IMG/VR virus record: IMGVR_UViG_3300009128_002071
Coordinates: 1 to 39,103 of that record
Reading direction: 5' to 3' (one strand)
Source of the DNA: a virus
Length of the DNA stretch: 39,103 nucleotides
Positions 15,717 through 24,005 of this stretch are shown here, one piece after another (positions within the stretch are counted from its first letter, which is position 1; each line of letters starts with the position of its first letter). Under the pieces are notes generated by a model. The model had not been told where the DNA came from. It saw only the letters and a program-made list of their open reading frames with translations, and searched no databases. Made by a program: the position numbers and the translations under genes.

Positions 15717-16652
15717 CTACCTCCTAATTCCCATATACCGTCCAATAATCTCCCGCACCCGGTCCCCATTGAAAGGCTCCCCAATCATCCGTTCCCGCCA
15801 TTCCACAACATCAGTGTTGTGCTCAATCGCATTCTGCAACATCCCCAGGGTATCTCTCTCCTGCAGGATATCGATCGGGTAAACCATCATCTCGGCATAA
15901 TCACCCCAATGCTCAGCATAAAGCGGCTCTTTCCCCAGCGGCACCAGATGTATCGGGATATCTGTGCCCATCGCCAGAGCTGGAATCCCACGCGCAACTG
16001 CAAGGTACAGGAAGGTTCCATGAGCTACCACCACATCCGCATCGTCGATCTGCTCGTAGCAAGGTTCCAAAGTGCCTGGGATATAGTCGATATTCTCGTG
16101 CTCCACGAACTCCAGGCCGCTCCCCTTCAGCTCCCCGATATGGCGCACCGTCAACAGGATCTTGTTATTCACCGCCAGCTCCCGCAATTGCTCGAAGGCC
16201 AGGGCATTCGCCTGCTGGTCCACCGAAGCGCACCGGGGGTGGATCGGCGCAAAAAGGATCTTCCTCGCCTCCTCCCTCTCCTGGAATTCTCGCAGTGGGC
16301 ACAAGCTCCAACCCACCGCATGAGTTGGCTTTGGATACCCAAATTTCTCGAAGATCTTCCTCTGCCCTTCGCTCGCCACCAGGTTCGCCGTCGTGTGCTC
16401 CCAGGCTGGCACAATATCGTTCACCACGTTGGGCCTGCCTGCATGCGGGTATATGAAAATCCACTTCGCCCCAGCTTTTCGCAGCTTCTCTAAGTGCGTC
16501 GCCCGCCCCCACAAGTCGTGGTCCGTCATCACGAAATCCACCTCCGGGATGCTATGCTGCCCGTGCACGATCTCCACTCCCTCGTGCTCTACATCCAACG
16601 CATCGATGTACACTAGCGCCTTGCTCTGGTGGTTGTAGATCGCGTACCTCAT
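15717..16652 (-). CDS. GT-B type glycosyltransferase-like protein
   Basis: About 311 residues from MRYAIYNHQSKALVYIDALD. The layout of two Rossmann-like halves is suggested by WIFIYPHAGRPNVVNDIVPA, IFEKFGYPKPTHAVGWSLCP, KILFAPIHPRCASVDQQANA and ADVVVAHGTFLYLAVARGIP. The last one resembles the donor-binding loop of CDP-glycerol or UDP-sugar glycosyltransferases. The start overlaps the stop of the preceding gene (ATGA). The 18 extra codons upstream are inside that gene and unlikely. Placed between capsid and connector genes, it may glycosylate a virion protein; this is inference. Confidence 0.65.
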   Translation of the reverse strand: MRYAIYNHQSKALVYIDALDVEHEGVEIVHGQHSIPEVDFVMTDHDLWGRATHLEKLRKAGAKWIFIYPHAGRPNVVNDIVPAWEHTTANLVASEGQRKIFEKFGYPKPTHAVGWSLCPLREFQEREEARKILFAPIHPRCASVDQQANALAFEQLRELAVNNKILLTVRHIGELKGSGLEFVEHENIDYIPGTLEPCYEQIDDADVVVAHGTFLYLAVARGIPALAMGTDIPIHLVPLGKEPLYAEHWGDYAEMMVYPIDILQERDTLGMLQNAIEHNTDVVEWRERMIGEPFNGDRVREIIGRYMGIRR

Positions 16653-17413
16653 ACTGTGCACCATACCCCTTCCAGCTTCAGCAATCCATCGCTGTGATCT
16701 CGCCATTCCAGGTCATCCCGCTCGAACACATCCTGCAGACTCTTCAAATAATTGGCTGTTTCCACCCACCAGGCCTGTGTATCCACACCTTTATGCTTGA
16801 TGAACATCTTTTTCGTTCTAAAACGTCCATCAGTATAGGTAGGGTGGTCATACCAGTGATGTTTATTTTTATCCCTGAACATCAGATCCCAGCCGATCGT
16901 GTGCACTTCTTTGCATCCCAGGATCCCCGCCAGGTGCAGCAACTGCAGTCCTACCGTCCCTTTGCGCACTGTCACCCCCGGTTCCCAGGCCTCATCCGCC
17001 TCGGACATCTCACCATTCAGAAATCCCTCCCCATACTCCCGAAAGCTGAAATTATTCAGGTCAGCGTATCCCGTTCGACGGATGCTGATGCAGTCCTCTT
17101 CATCGATGCCGTACAGGGGTAGCAAATTCCAATTGCGGTGATTCACCAATTTGAACTCCGCGGTATTCTCAGGGTCAAGAACGTGCATAAAATCCATCAA
17201 CCGCTTATCGCCCTGCATTCCCCGGATGTGGCAGAAATTCATATTCTCAGCCAGCAACCAGTAATCAGCGCCAGGTAACTTCGTCATCCCGTTCATCGTC
17301 ATGATCACATCCGGCTGGGTCTCATCCCGCAGCTTCATCCAGTCCATACCCGAATCCCCTCCCAACACAACCAAAGCCACACCGCCATAAAAACGGTCGG
17401 CATGCGCCATCAT
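16649..17413 (-). CDS. DUF115 / MptE-like domain protein, possible glycosyltransferase partner
   Basis: About 255 residues. The nucleotide-binding-like opening (GGVALVVLGGDSGMDWMKLR), then IMTMNGMTKLPGADYWLLAE and LGCKEVHTIGWDLMFRDKNK match the DUF115/MptE-like fold known from Maf flagellin glycosyltransferases and from phage genes beside glycosyltransferases. The start is uncertain: ATG 17413 or 17410 with AAAGG close by, or GTG 17446 overlapping the small gene before it. It is coupled by ATGA to the GT-B gene and follows a second protein of the same type. Confidence 0.65.
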   Translation of the reverse strand: MMAHADRFYGGVALVVLGGDSGMDWMKLRDETQPDVIMTMNGMTKLPGADYWLLAENMNFCHIRGMQGDKRLMDFMHVLDPENTAEFKLVNHRNWNLLPLYGIDEEDCISIRRTGYADLNNFSFREYGEGFLNGEMSEADEAWEPGVTVRKGTVGLQLLHLAGILGCKEVHTIGWDLMFRDKNKHHWYDHPTYTDGRFRTKKMFIKHKGVDTQAWWVETANYLKSLQDVFERDDLEWRDHSDGLLKLEGVWCTV

Positions 17414-17435
17414 TGCCTTTGGGTTGTCAGATCGA

Positions 17436-17552
17436 TTAGGATCCACAGTACACCTTTTCCACGGGGGTTGGCATCCCGTCACCTAGATCTTCGTTCACCC
17501 AATCGTCTCCGCTCATATCTACAGGCGGGCGTGGACCAGGCGGGTTACTCAT
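17436..17552 (-). CDS. Small acidic Pro-rich protein
   Basis: 38 codons from MSNPPGPRPPVDMSGDDWVN, with a strong ribosome-binding site (CAGGAGAAAGTGGT) directly downstream of double-hairpin copy J. No family recognised. Short Pro-rich proteins of this form occur between phage head genes. It may be a decoration or linker peptide, but the function is open. Confidence 0.5.
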   Translation of the reverse strand: MSNPPGPRPPVDMSGDDWVNEDLGDGMPTPVEKVYCGS

Positions 17553-17567
17553 ACCACTTTCTCCTGT

Positions 17568-17623
17568 GCGAGCGAACGTATTCCGCTCGTTCGCTCGCCA
17601 CGTCAATGCAAGGGCATTGACGC
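17568..17623 (-). repeat. Double-hairpin element, intergenic copy J
   Basis: Perfect 11-bp first stem GCGAGCGAACG/CGTTCGCTCGC, spacer CA, hairpin CGTCAATGC/GCATTGACG with loop AAGG. Differs from copy I at paired positions (CGTCATTGC versus CGTCAATGC with matching changes). Confidence 0.85.
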
Positions 17624-17626
17624 AAA

Positions 17627-18301
17627 TCACTTGCACTCATACCACTTTCTCCAATCATCCTTCGGCAGCGATTTCTCCTGCGTCCCCGGTGTGATATTGA
17701 CCATTTCTACGCCATGATGGATGAACCCCCGGTACAGCTCCATATGCCCTTCCTCCCAGGTATCGTATAGCCTCCTCGGGTCAGAGCGCTCCGGCATCCC
17801 CTCATCCACACCCCAGGCATGTTCTTTATAGTCCTCCGAATGGTCCATCCCCACGATCAGGATCGTCGTGAAGCCCATAAAATAGGCCAGTTGCATCATC
17901 ACATGCGGGCAGCAGCTCCACGTGATCCCCCTCTTGCTCAGCATATCCGAAGGCCACAGCTCCTGCTTTGCATACGGCCAAAGCGCTCCAGGACGATGGA
18001 ACCAGCGGTAAAACAGCGGTCCTTCCCATTTATCCAGGTTCGGGGTTGGTATGAATTTGGGGATCCCGCTGAATCTCTCCAGTACCTGATCCCCAAATTC
18101 ACGCATCACTCTATGGTCAACAGCCACGTAATACCAGGGCTCGAACGCCTCCCACTCGCAGATCGTATTGCACCCAAAACTTGGGTACATTTTCAGAAAG
18201 TCCAGTGGTAGTTCGTTCAAACTCAGGCCATTGCAAATCACCAGGCACGTCTCGCCCTGGTGAAGGTTGTGAAAGCCCTCCAGCTTTTCAGGGTAATTCA
18301 T
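17627..18301 (-). CDS. DUF115 / MptE-like domain protein (second)
   Basis: 224 residues. N-terminal GETCLVICNGLSLNELPLDF is the phage-type DUF115 motif (an NGxSLN nucleotide-binding loop), followed by FGCNTICEWEAFEPWYYVAV DHR and GFTTILIVGMDHSEDYKEHA. Proteins with this fold are found in Maf-type glycosyl transfer. It lies first in the cassette, directly after the fibre gene, separated by two tandem hairpin units. Ribosome-binding site GGTGACGA before ATG. Confidence 0.65.
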   Translation of the reverse strand: MNYPEKLEGFHNLHQGETCLVICNGLSLNELPLDFLKMYPSFGCNTICEWEAFEPWYYVAVDHRVMREFGDQVLERFSGIPKFIPTPNLDKWEGPLFYRWFHRPGALWPYAKQELWPSDMLSKRGITWSCCPHVMMQLAYFMGFTTILIVGMDHSEDYKEHAWGVDEGMPERSDPRRLYDTWEEGHMELYRGFIHHGVEMVNITPGTQEKSLPKDDWRKWYECK

Positions 18302-18313
18302 TCGTCACCATCT

Positions 18314-18416
18314 CAGTTGCGCAGCAACTGCCAAGCTGAACGGTTCTTTCCCGTTCAGCCATCACCAACACAGTTGCGCAGCAACTGTTAAGCTGAATGG
18401 TTCTTTTCCATTCAGC
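18314..18416 (-). repeat. Two tandem 57-nt double-hairpin units after the fibre gene
   Basis: Each unit has CAGTTGC-GCA-GCAACTG followed by a 9-bp hairpin: GCTGAACGG/CCGTTCAGC at 18335-18359, GCTGAATGG/CCATTCAGC at 18392-18416. The C-to-T change in one arm is matched by G-to-A in the other. The second stem begins two bases after the fibre stop codon. No T-run, so not a typical terminator. Confidence 0.8.
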
Positions 18417-18417
18417 C

Positions 18418-19005
18418 CTAGTCATTGACCACATACTCCAAAACGACCTTGAACTTACCGACCTGAGTGGCTGCAATACCAGTGAGACGTGCCCATACAT
18501 TGCCGTTCGCAGGCACATCATCCACGCCAGATCCCAGCGTCAGGGCAGTTTTGGAACCTACCGCCTTCGCGTTTTCTAAGTTGGTTGCCGCCACAATGTT
18601 GGATCCGCCTTTGGTTGTTCCGAGTTGGATGGTCGCACCCGAAGCATCACCCGAATCGGTCTGCTCTGTATAAGTTACCTGGGCTGCAATTGGCGTAATA
18701 GGCACAGTCGTGTGCAGCATCAGGTCATCGACATTGACACCTGCGCCAGCATCGATATTAAATTCTTGCGACATAATGTAGCGTCTCTTCGCATTCGTCG
18801 CCTGCTTCGCTGGCGTCACAGCTCCAGAACCGATCTTGGCCGCAGTCACCGCACCGCTGCCTATCTTGGCTGCAGTCACCGCACCGCTGCCTATCTTGGT
18901 CGCTGTCACCGCACCGCTGCCTATCTTGGTCGCTGTCACCTTCTCGTCATTGATCGTTCCATCCGTCGATCCATGCGGCACATGTACATCTGCTTTGTTA
19001 CTCAT
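18418..19005 (-). CDS. Repeat-containing head fibre / decoration protein
   Basis: About 195 residues. The N-terminus (MSNKADVHVPHGSTDGTIND) is followed by about five units of KIGSGAVTAA, a pseudo-repeat of the kind found in phage fibres, and a globular C-terminus (ARLTGIAATQVGKFKVVLEY). It lies right after the capsid gene, where head decoration or head-fibre genes are found. The start at 19005 has AAAGGAATG upstream; the longer frame begins in a hairpin spacer. Possible target of the adjacent glycosyltransferase cassette. Confidence 0.65.
   Translation of the reverse strand: MSNKADVHVPHGSTDGTINDEKVTATKIGSGAVTATKIGSGAVTAAKIGSGAVTAAKIGSGAVTPAKQATNAKRRYIMSQEFNIDAGAGVNVDDLMLHTTVPITPIAAQVTYTEQTDSGDASGATIQLGTTKGGSNIVAATNLENAKAVGSKTALTLGSGVDDVPANGNVWARLTGIAATQVGKFKVVLEYVVND
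18813..18940. repeat. 30-bp tandem repeat coding KIGSGAVTAA units
   Basis: About four and a half copies of a 30-bp unit (GCACCGCTGCCTATCTTGG core on the plus strand) inside the fibre gene. Later copies are nearly identical, suggesting recent expansion. Confidence 0.85.
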
Positions 19006-19027
19006 AGAAACATTCCTTTCTATTAAT

Positions 19028-19057
19028 CCCCCTTTCTCCACGTGTGGGGAAAGGGGG
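19028..19057 (-). terminator. Strong hairpin between capsid and fibre genes
   Basis: A 14-bp stem (outer arms CCCCCTTTC/GAAAGGGGG, one G-T pair) with a 2-nt loop. It has no T-run on the coding strand (ATTAATAG follows), so it may be an attenuator or RNA-stability element. It lies in an AGGGGGATA-type repeat spacer. Confidence 0.5.
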
Positions 19058-19085
19058 ATACCCTGCTAAGGGTGGGGGATAGGGG

Positions 19086-21740
19086 TTACCCGATCACCAC
19101 ATACGCGCCCTTCTCAGGCACTGGGCTCTCGGTCAGGTTGTACTCCTCCGCGTAGTACTGCTCAGCAGCCACCAGCTTGCTGGTCCCACCAGAGACGTCA
19201 TACGTGGGGTACGGGCCTTTGATATTCATTGCCTTGAAAATGCGGTGCATCACCAGCTCCCGGTTGCCCGTCAGGCCCCAACCATCGGCCATCTCGGTGC
19301 TCTCGAACACCGGCAACCCTTTCACCCGGCCCACGAAACCATTCGCCTTCAGGTCGCTGTCCGGGCGCTTACCTGCAGCAGTGAACCCATCCCAGTTCGC
19401 CAGCACATCGCTGTTCGTCATTGAGAGCAGATAGAAGGTCGGGGTATAGTAGCGGTTGGCAACCTTCACCTTCGCCACACCCAGCTTCTCCACTAGCTCA
19501 CTGACCGGGTCAGTCGCTGCGGTCCAGGTTCCACCGCTGTTGCTGGCAACCTGCAGAGCAGAAGCCAAAGCCAAGCGGATCAAACCTTCATCAATGCGCC
19601 GACGCATCTGGCGTATCAAACTGGCCAGCGTCTTCGTGGTCGCATCCCAACCTAATTGAGAGCGGGAGAACACCACCGCCTCGTCGCTGATCTGCTGCGC
19701 CAGCCGGTCGGCTGCCGCTTCCACGGTGACGTAGCTCAGCGTCTCCTTGCCGCGCTCGATCACGCCCATCTCGCCTTTGCGGATCGCGAAATAGTCGTAA
19801 TCTACCAGCAGGTCATCCTCATCAGAGATATCGCCTGTGGAGAGACACATGATCTCGCCATTGGCGTAGTCGATCACATAGTCGTCGCCCTCATCATAGG
19901 TAGTTCCTGCAGGATCCGTGGTCACCACCACCGAACCTGGCTCCAGGCGCTTATAGTCCAGCGCAACCCAGGCGTCCTCGTCGGCCACAACCTCCTCATC
20001 CGTTACGCTCACCTCGTAGCCGGTCTCGCCAGAGAAGGCCTCGAAGTATAGCCGGGTCGGGCTGGACTCGATCAGACCCACATCGAAGATGCTGGTTGCA
20101 ACCAATTCGGGGAACGCCTCCGCGATGATCGCCCTCGAGACGCTGTAAGGCAGGTTCAGGTCGCTGGTCTGCTCCGCCTCAGCGAACAGCTTCGCTTCCT
20201 GGATCAACTGGGCGCGGTACTGCTCGTCGAACTTCGCCAGGTACAGCGCAGTGAACTCCTCATTGATCGTCTTCGGCTGTCGGAAATCCCTGCGCTCGCG
20301 CAGCTCGCTCTGCCGGATGCTCTCCGTCAGCATAAAAGCAGCTTCAGCAAATTGGGGGATCCCTAATTCCTTCTCGATCACCGGCCCGCGGACCTGCACG
20401 TTCGCCCCGCCGAACCCCATCTCATTGAGCCGGGTCCGCGAAACGATGGCATCATACTCGGTCCGCTTGGCCTCAGCCAATTCCTGGACCGCTTCTGCGC
20501 TCTCCGGCTTAGCTGTCTTCAGCGCTTCCTCGAAGCTCTCGTTCAGCTCGTCGTAAGGCAGATCCTTGCAAGCATCCTCGATCGCCTCATCGATCTTCTG
20601 CTGCTGCTCCTGCGCAGCCATTTTTTCTTGTGCAGCCTTCATCTCCTGCAACGCGGCAGGGATATCAGCTTCTTCACCCAGGCCCAGCGTTTCTCTCACG
20701 GTGGCCTCCACCGCCTCGAGCTGGGCTTCCGTCATCTCCTCGACCTTGCCTTTGATCAGGCTTTCGAAGAGCTCAGGGTTATCTTTGATCAGTTTTGCTA
20801 ATTCTTTGGGGTCCATCTCTTCCTCCAATTCATCGACAGACTCGAACATTGTCACACCGGCTCCCGGCGCACTTTGCTGGTTGGGTGCAGTCAGATCAAA
20901 ACCAGTGATCTTCACCCAATCCACCTCCAGGAACCGATTGCCATTTTCAGTGATCATTTTTCCGTCGCCATACGCGCGTTGACTGATCCCCGGCTTTACG
21001 CCGCCTAACATCTGGGCGCGGATGTCCTTGCCTTTGCTGGTCCCCAGTAGTAAACCTTCTAACAGGATCTGGCTGCCATCGAAGGCAACATTCTCCCAGT
21101 TCACTACGGTTTCCAACAATTCAGGATGCCGATTACCCTTTGATGCAGGATGATCCGGTTCTCCCAACACCATCATGCGACCTTGCCCGGCGCTTTCATG
21201 CAGATGATTCCCTAACTCCCGAACCGCTGCTGCCAGCACAGGGGCTGAATAACGCCGTTTGTTGCCATTCACAACACCGGCGACATTTCCAATACCTTTG
21301 ATGCGCCACGGTCCATCCGCATTGTCTTCTTCACTCTCCATCAATTCAAGACGCGCATCCTCGATCGTCTCCACAAACCGTTTCCCCTTATTCCTTCCTA
21401 GCTTTTTGGGGGAGTCAGGGGGGGATTCCTCCAATACCTTCACCTCTTCCAAACTCACCGGCTTATAAGTCAGTTCCACAACATCCCAAGCATTCCGCTC
21501 AGCGAACACATAATTGCCGTTCTCATAGCTGTATGCCACCCGGTAATACTCATCCGTTTTCAGCTCGCGGCTGTGGCTGACAATCACATGATCAGCGAAG
21601 ATCTCATGCACATAGAACCCCAGTTCGTAATCCGGATCGAATTTCTGCCTGAACACCTGTCGGATCTGGTACATCGTATAGTTCAACGATCCCTTCACCA
21701 ATTCCGTCAGCGGTTTCCCTTTCTTCAGTTTTTTAGCCAT
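19086..21740 (-). CDS. Fused prohead protease, scaffold and major capsid protein
   Basis: About 884 residues from MAKKLKKGKPLTELVKGS (ATG 21740 with GGAGGATGCT). Residues 20-100 form an extra N-terminal domain. Residues about 150-270 look like a T4 gp21-type prohead protease: NGNKRRYSAPVL, GEPDHPAS with His197 and VKPGISQRAYG with Ser253. Residues about 310-440 are highly charged and helical (EEMTEAQLEAVEATVRETLG, QEKMAAQEQQQKIDEAIEDA), as a scaffold should be. From about 450 to the end the sequence fits a capsid shell protein. The protease would be expected to free capsid and scaffold after assembly. Such three-part fusions exist in phages but separate genes are more common. Confidence 0.8.
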   Translation of the reverse strand: MAKKLKKGKPLTELVKGSLNYTMYQIRQVFRQKFDPDYELGFYVHEIFADHVIVSHSRELKTDEYYRVAYSYENGNYVFAERNAWDVVELTYKPVSLEEVKVLEESPPDSPKKLGRNKGKRFVETIEDARLELMESEEDNADGPWRIKGIGNVAGVVNGNKRRYSAPVLAAAVRELGNHLHESAGQGRMMVLGEPDHPASKGNRHPELLETVVNWENVAFDGSQILLEGLLLGTSKGKDIRAQMLGGVKPGISQRAYGDGKMITENGNRFLEVDWVKITGFDLTAPNQQSAPGAGVTMFESVDELEEEMDPKELAKLIKDNPELFESLIKGKVEEMTEAQLEAVEATVRETLGLGEEADIPAALQEMKAAQEKMAAQEQQQKIDEAIEDACKDLPYDELNESFEEALKTAKPESAEAVQELAEAKRTEYDAIVSRTRLNEMGFGGANVQVRGPVIEKELGIPQFAEAAFMLTESIRQSELRERRDFRQPKTINEEFTALYLAKFDEQYRAQLIQEAKLFAEAEQTSDLNLPYSVSRAIIAEAFPELVATSIFDVGLIESSPTRLYFEAFSGETGYEVSVTDEEVVADEDAWVALDYKRLEPGSVVVTTDPAGTTYDEGDDYVIDYANGEIMCLSTGDISDEDDLLVDYDYFAIRKGEMGVIERGKETLSYVTVEAAADRLAQQISDEAVVFSRSQLGWDATTKTLASLIRQMRRRIDEGLIRLALASALQVASNSGGTWTAATDPVSELVEKLGVAKVKVANRYYTPTFYLLSMTNSDVLANWDGFTAAGKRPDSDLKANGFVGRVKGLPVFESTEMADGWGLTGNRELVMHRIFKAMNIKGPYPTYDVSGGTSKLVAAEQYYAEEYNLTESPVPEKGAYVVIG

Positions 21741-21765
21741 AGCATCCTCCAAACTAACAAAATAG

Positions 21766-21802
21766 CCAACGTTCAACCTGCAACGTGCCAACCTGCAACC
21801 GA
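21766..21802. repeat. GTTGCA-type repeat forming the 3' end of the terminase gene
   Basis: Units CCTGCAA, CGTGCCAA and CCTGCAACC. The last ten codons and stop of the large terminase (VSVAGWHVAG) are written by this repeat. Confidence 0.6.
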
Positions 21803-23275
21803 CACCACATCCCCAAAAACCATCTCCGCCTGCACAACCTGCGGAGCTGCTACCACCACCTTCTTCACCGCCGCCTTCGGAGCACCCACGATCGCCAGCG
21901 CATAGCTGTCTGCCCGGTCATCCAGCATCCCGCTTGGAGCTCGCAGCGTCGCCCCTTCGATGCTCGCCAGTTGCACATACGTCTCGAATGAGTGCAGCGT
22001 TGTCGTCCCATCACGGAAGGCATCCGCGCACTCCGTGTACAGCAAAGTTTTCCCCAGGCTGTTGCTCAGCCACCCCAACTTCTCATCCGGACCTTCCAGG
22101 ATCTCCAGATTCGAGAAATCCTCCAGCCATCCGATCACCGCATGACCATGGTTATTCCGCTCCACCATCACCCCTGCTTGGTTGTAAAAGATCCCGATTG
22201 TGTCGATATATGATCCAAACACCTTCGGCTGGATCTTCGCCGAAAGCACCGCCACTTCCTCCAGCGTGATCGCATCCAGCACCGTCAGGCTGCTGTCATC
22301 GCTGCTTGGATTCCCCTCAGCAGGATCAGCCCCTATCACATACCGCCGTCCGGACTCAGGAAATTTATAGATCTCCAACCCAGGTATCGAAGGAATTTCG
22401 CTATCTGCTTCTAGCTCCCTGCTAACCGCTTCCAGCTCTATGTAGTTTCTCTCCAGCCATTCCGCCGGGATCCGCTTGTCCTGACTTCTCGGAGCCAGTG
22501 CCTCCGTATCCGTCGCCGGATACTGCTCATGCAAATAATCCAGGCTCCCCGTTCGGCTCAAACTGTCACGTATTTGCGCCTCGTACCAATCCACATCCCG
22601 CTCCGGCCTGGCGCTCCACGGCAGGAACATCGCCTCCCAGTCACTTTCGCCCTTCTTCGCCGCCCGGTAGATCTGTTTGAATTCGCTGTTTGGCTCCTTC
22701 TTATTGCTGCGGCTGATCAAAGCCAGTTTCCCCCCCGCATCCGTCGCCGGTTTCACTGACCCAATCAACTCACTCAGCTCCGGAGCCAGGTCCGCCTCAT
22801 CCACCAACGCGAACGAGAAGGTGTAGCTGTCTCCACCCTTTGTCGAGAAGGCCCGGCACCAGCTCCCATTGGAGAGCACCCAATTCGTTGTGCTGTCTTT
22901 CTCGATCTCCCGGCACTGCATCCATTCCGGCAGTCGCTGGTACATCCCCTTCAAACGCTTATCCAACAGGTCCCTGGCCTCCTCTTCACGCTTCGAGAAC
23001 ACCGCCACCGCCGCAGCAGGTTTGAACAGCATCAGCCACAGGATATAAGCCAGCAACAGCCAGGTCAGCCCCAATTGTCTCGCTTTGAGCAATACAAAAA
23101 ATTGGTTTGCATCGACCCTAAGCAGAACATCCGCTTGTGCTGGCCACAACCGTAAGCGGATCCAGCCGCCTTCGTTGGCGTTTTCGATCCACACATACGT
23201 ATCGACGAAATACAAAAAACTCTCGCTGCAAGCCAGCCATTCCACGCGGGCTTCTTTCGTATCCATGCTAGCCAT
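21773..23275 (-). CDS. terL: Terminase large subunit (TerL)
   Basis: About 500 residues. The ATPase half has a Walker A variant LLKARQLGLTWLLL and Walker B SFALVDEADLAPEL. The nuclease half has VIGADPAEGNPSSDDSSLTV and the late acidic site MLDDRADSYALAIVGAP. It cuts and packages phage DNA into proheads. It overlaps the small subunit by a few bases. The start could be ATG 23275, 23266, or GTG 23293; ribosome-binding GGAGG lies only a few bases ahead of 23275. The C-terminal 10 residues come from the short-repeat spacer. Confidence 0.9.
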   Translation of the reverse strand: MASMDTKEARVEWLACSESFLYFVDTYVWIENANEGGWIRLRLWPAQADVLLRVDANQFFVLLKARQLGLTWLLLAYILWLMLFKPAAAVAVFSKREEEARDLLDKRLKGMYQRLPEWMQCREIEKDSTTNWVLSNGSWCRAFSTKGGDSYTFSFALVDEADLAPELSELIGSVKPATDAGGKLALISRSNKKEPNSEFKQIYRAAKKGESDWEAMFLPWSARPERDVDWYEAQIRDSLSRTGSLDYLHEQYPATDTEALAPRSQDKRIPAEWLERNYIELEAVSRELEADSEIPSIPGLEIYKFPESGRRYVIGADPAEGNPSSDDSSLTVLDAITLEEVAVLSAKIQPKVFGSYIDTIGIFYNQAGVMVERNNHGHAVIGWLEDFSNLEILEGPDEKLGWLSNSLGKTLLYTECADAFRDGTTTLHSFETYVQLASIEGATLRAPSGMLDDRADSYALAIVGAPKAAVKKVVVAAPQVVQAEMVFGDVVSVAGWHVAG

Positions 23276-24005
23276 CAGCCTCCGAAGATCCACTCACAGC
23301 TTCTGCGGCGAGCGGGGGTTCCTTGCCCGCATCGTCAACATCTGATACTCCTGTATCAGATGCAGCCTCAGTAAACCGCTTTTGAACTTCATCCGCTTTT
23401 TGTTTTGCCTTCGCCATTTCATCCGCAGTGAAATTCATCGCTCCAATCACCGGAGCCTGGTCACTCTTGTCCCCTACCAAGGTGTAATACAGCTCTCTGT
23501 CAGGCTTATTTTTATAATCTGGCTTCGATGCGCTTTCGATCAGCGCCGCATCTACCCTTGAACGGTGTTCGAAAAGTGCCCGGCTGCGCATCAACGTGAT
23601 ACTTGCATCGATGTCGAAACCATCCTTCTGCATGCGCTTCTTCAGCTTATGCAGTTGCCTGGCGCTCGTCCAGCCAATGACATCCTGACACAATTTCTCA
23701 AGAGTTACGGGATATCGGTCAACTCTCGCAGATGTGGACCAGGCGATATACACCGCCAGCCAGTGTGGCCAGTGCTTCTCCTCCACCATAAAGGCATAAT
23801 CCTCATACCACCCAAATCTTTCTTTAGCCTTTGGCTTCAGTTTCAGGAAATTCTCCCTGGCAAGATCCAGCCGTTTCCTGGCCTGCTCCGGCGTCTCCCC
23901 ACCCACTTCGTCAACATCCGGAAGCAGCTTCTCCAGGAAGCTGTACTGCTGGTCTACACCCAGCGGGAAGATCAACTCATCAGGATTCGGTTTCTTTACA
24001 CTCAT
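23268..24005 (-). CDS. Terminase small subunit-like DNA-binding protein
   Basis: 245 residues, directly upstream of and overlapping TerL, as small terminase subunits do. It starts MSVKKPNPDELIFPLGVDQQ. Its middle has a helix-turn-helix-like segment (YPVTLEKLCQDVIGWTSARQ followed by LHKLKKRMQKDGFDID). The C-terminal 35 residues include the peptide of double-hairpin copy C (SDTGVSDVDDAGKEPPLAA), which therefore lies in a tolerant tail. It recognises DNA and regulates TerL in known systems; here the assignment depends on synteny. Confidence 0.75.
   Translation of the reverse strand: MSVKKPNPDELIFPLGVDQQYSFLEKLLPDVDEVGGETPEQARKRLDLARENFLKLKPKAKERFGWYEDYAFMVEEKHWPHWLAVYIAWSTSARVDRYPVTLEKLCQDVIGWTSARQLHKLKKRMQKDGFDIDASITLMRSRALFEHRSRVDAALIESASKPDYKNKPDRELYYTLVGDKSDQAPVIGAMNFTADEMAKAKQKADEVQKRFTEAASDTGVSDVDDAGKEPPLAAEAVSGSSEADG
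23305..23363 (-). repeat. Double-hairpin element, in-frame copy C
   Basis: 59 nt at the 3' end of the small terminase gene. First stem GGCGA-GCGGG with CCCGC-A-TCGTC, second hairpin CATCTGATAC/GTATCAGATG with loop TCCT. Four of ten pairs differ from copy A, all still paired. Confidence 0.85.

Noticed and set aside
18288-18521. Minus-strand frame through the tandem hairpin units
   Set aside because: Repeated NSCCATVLV/GSCCATEMV segments come from translating the hairpin units, and the frame overlaps the fibre gene.
18418-19005. Diversity-generating retroelement variable region
   Set aside because: No reverse transcriptase or template repeat is visible; the 30-bp repeats are ordinary tandem coding repeats.
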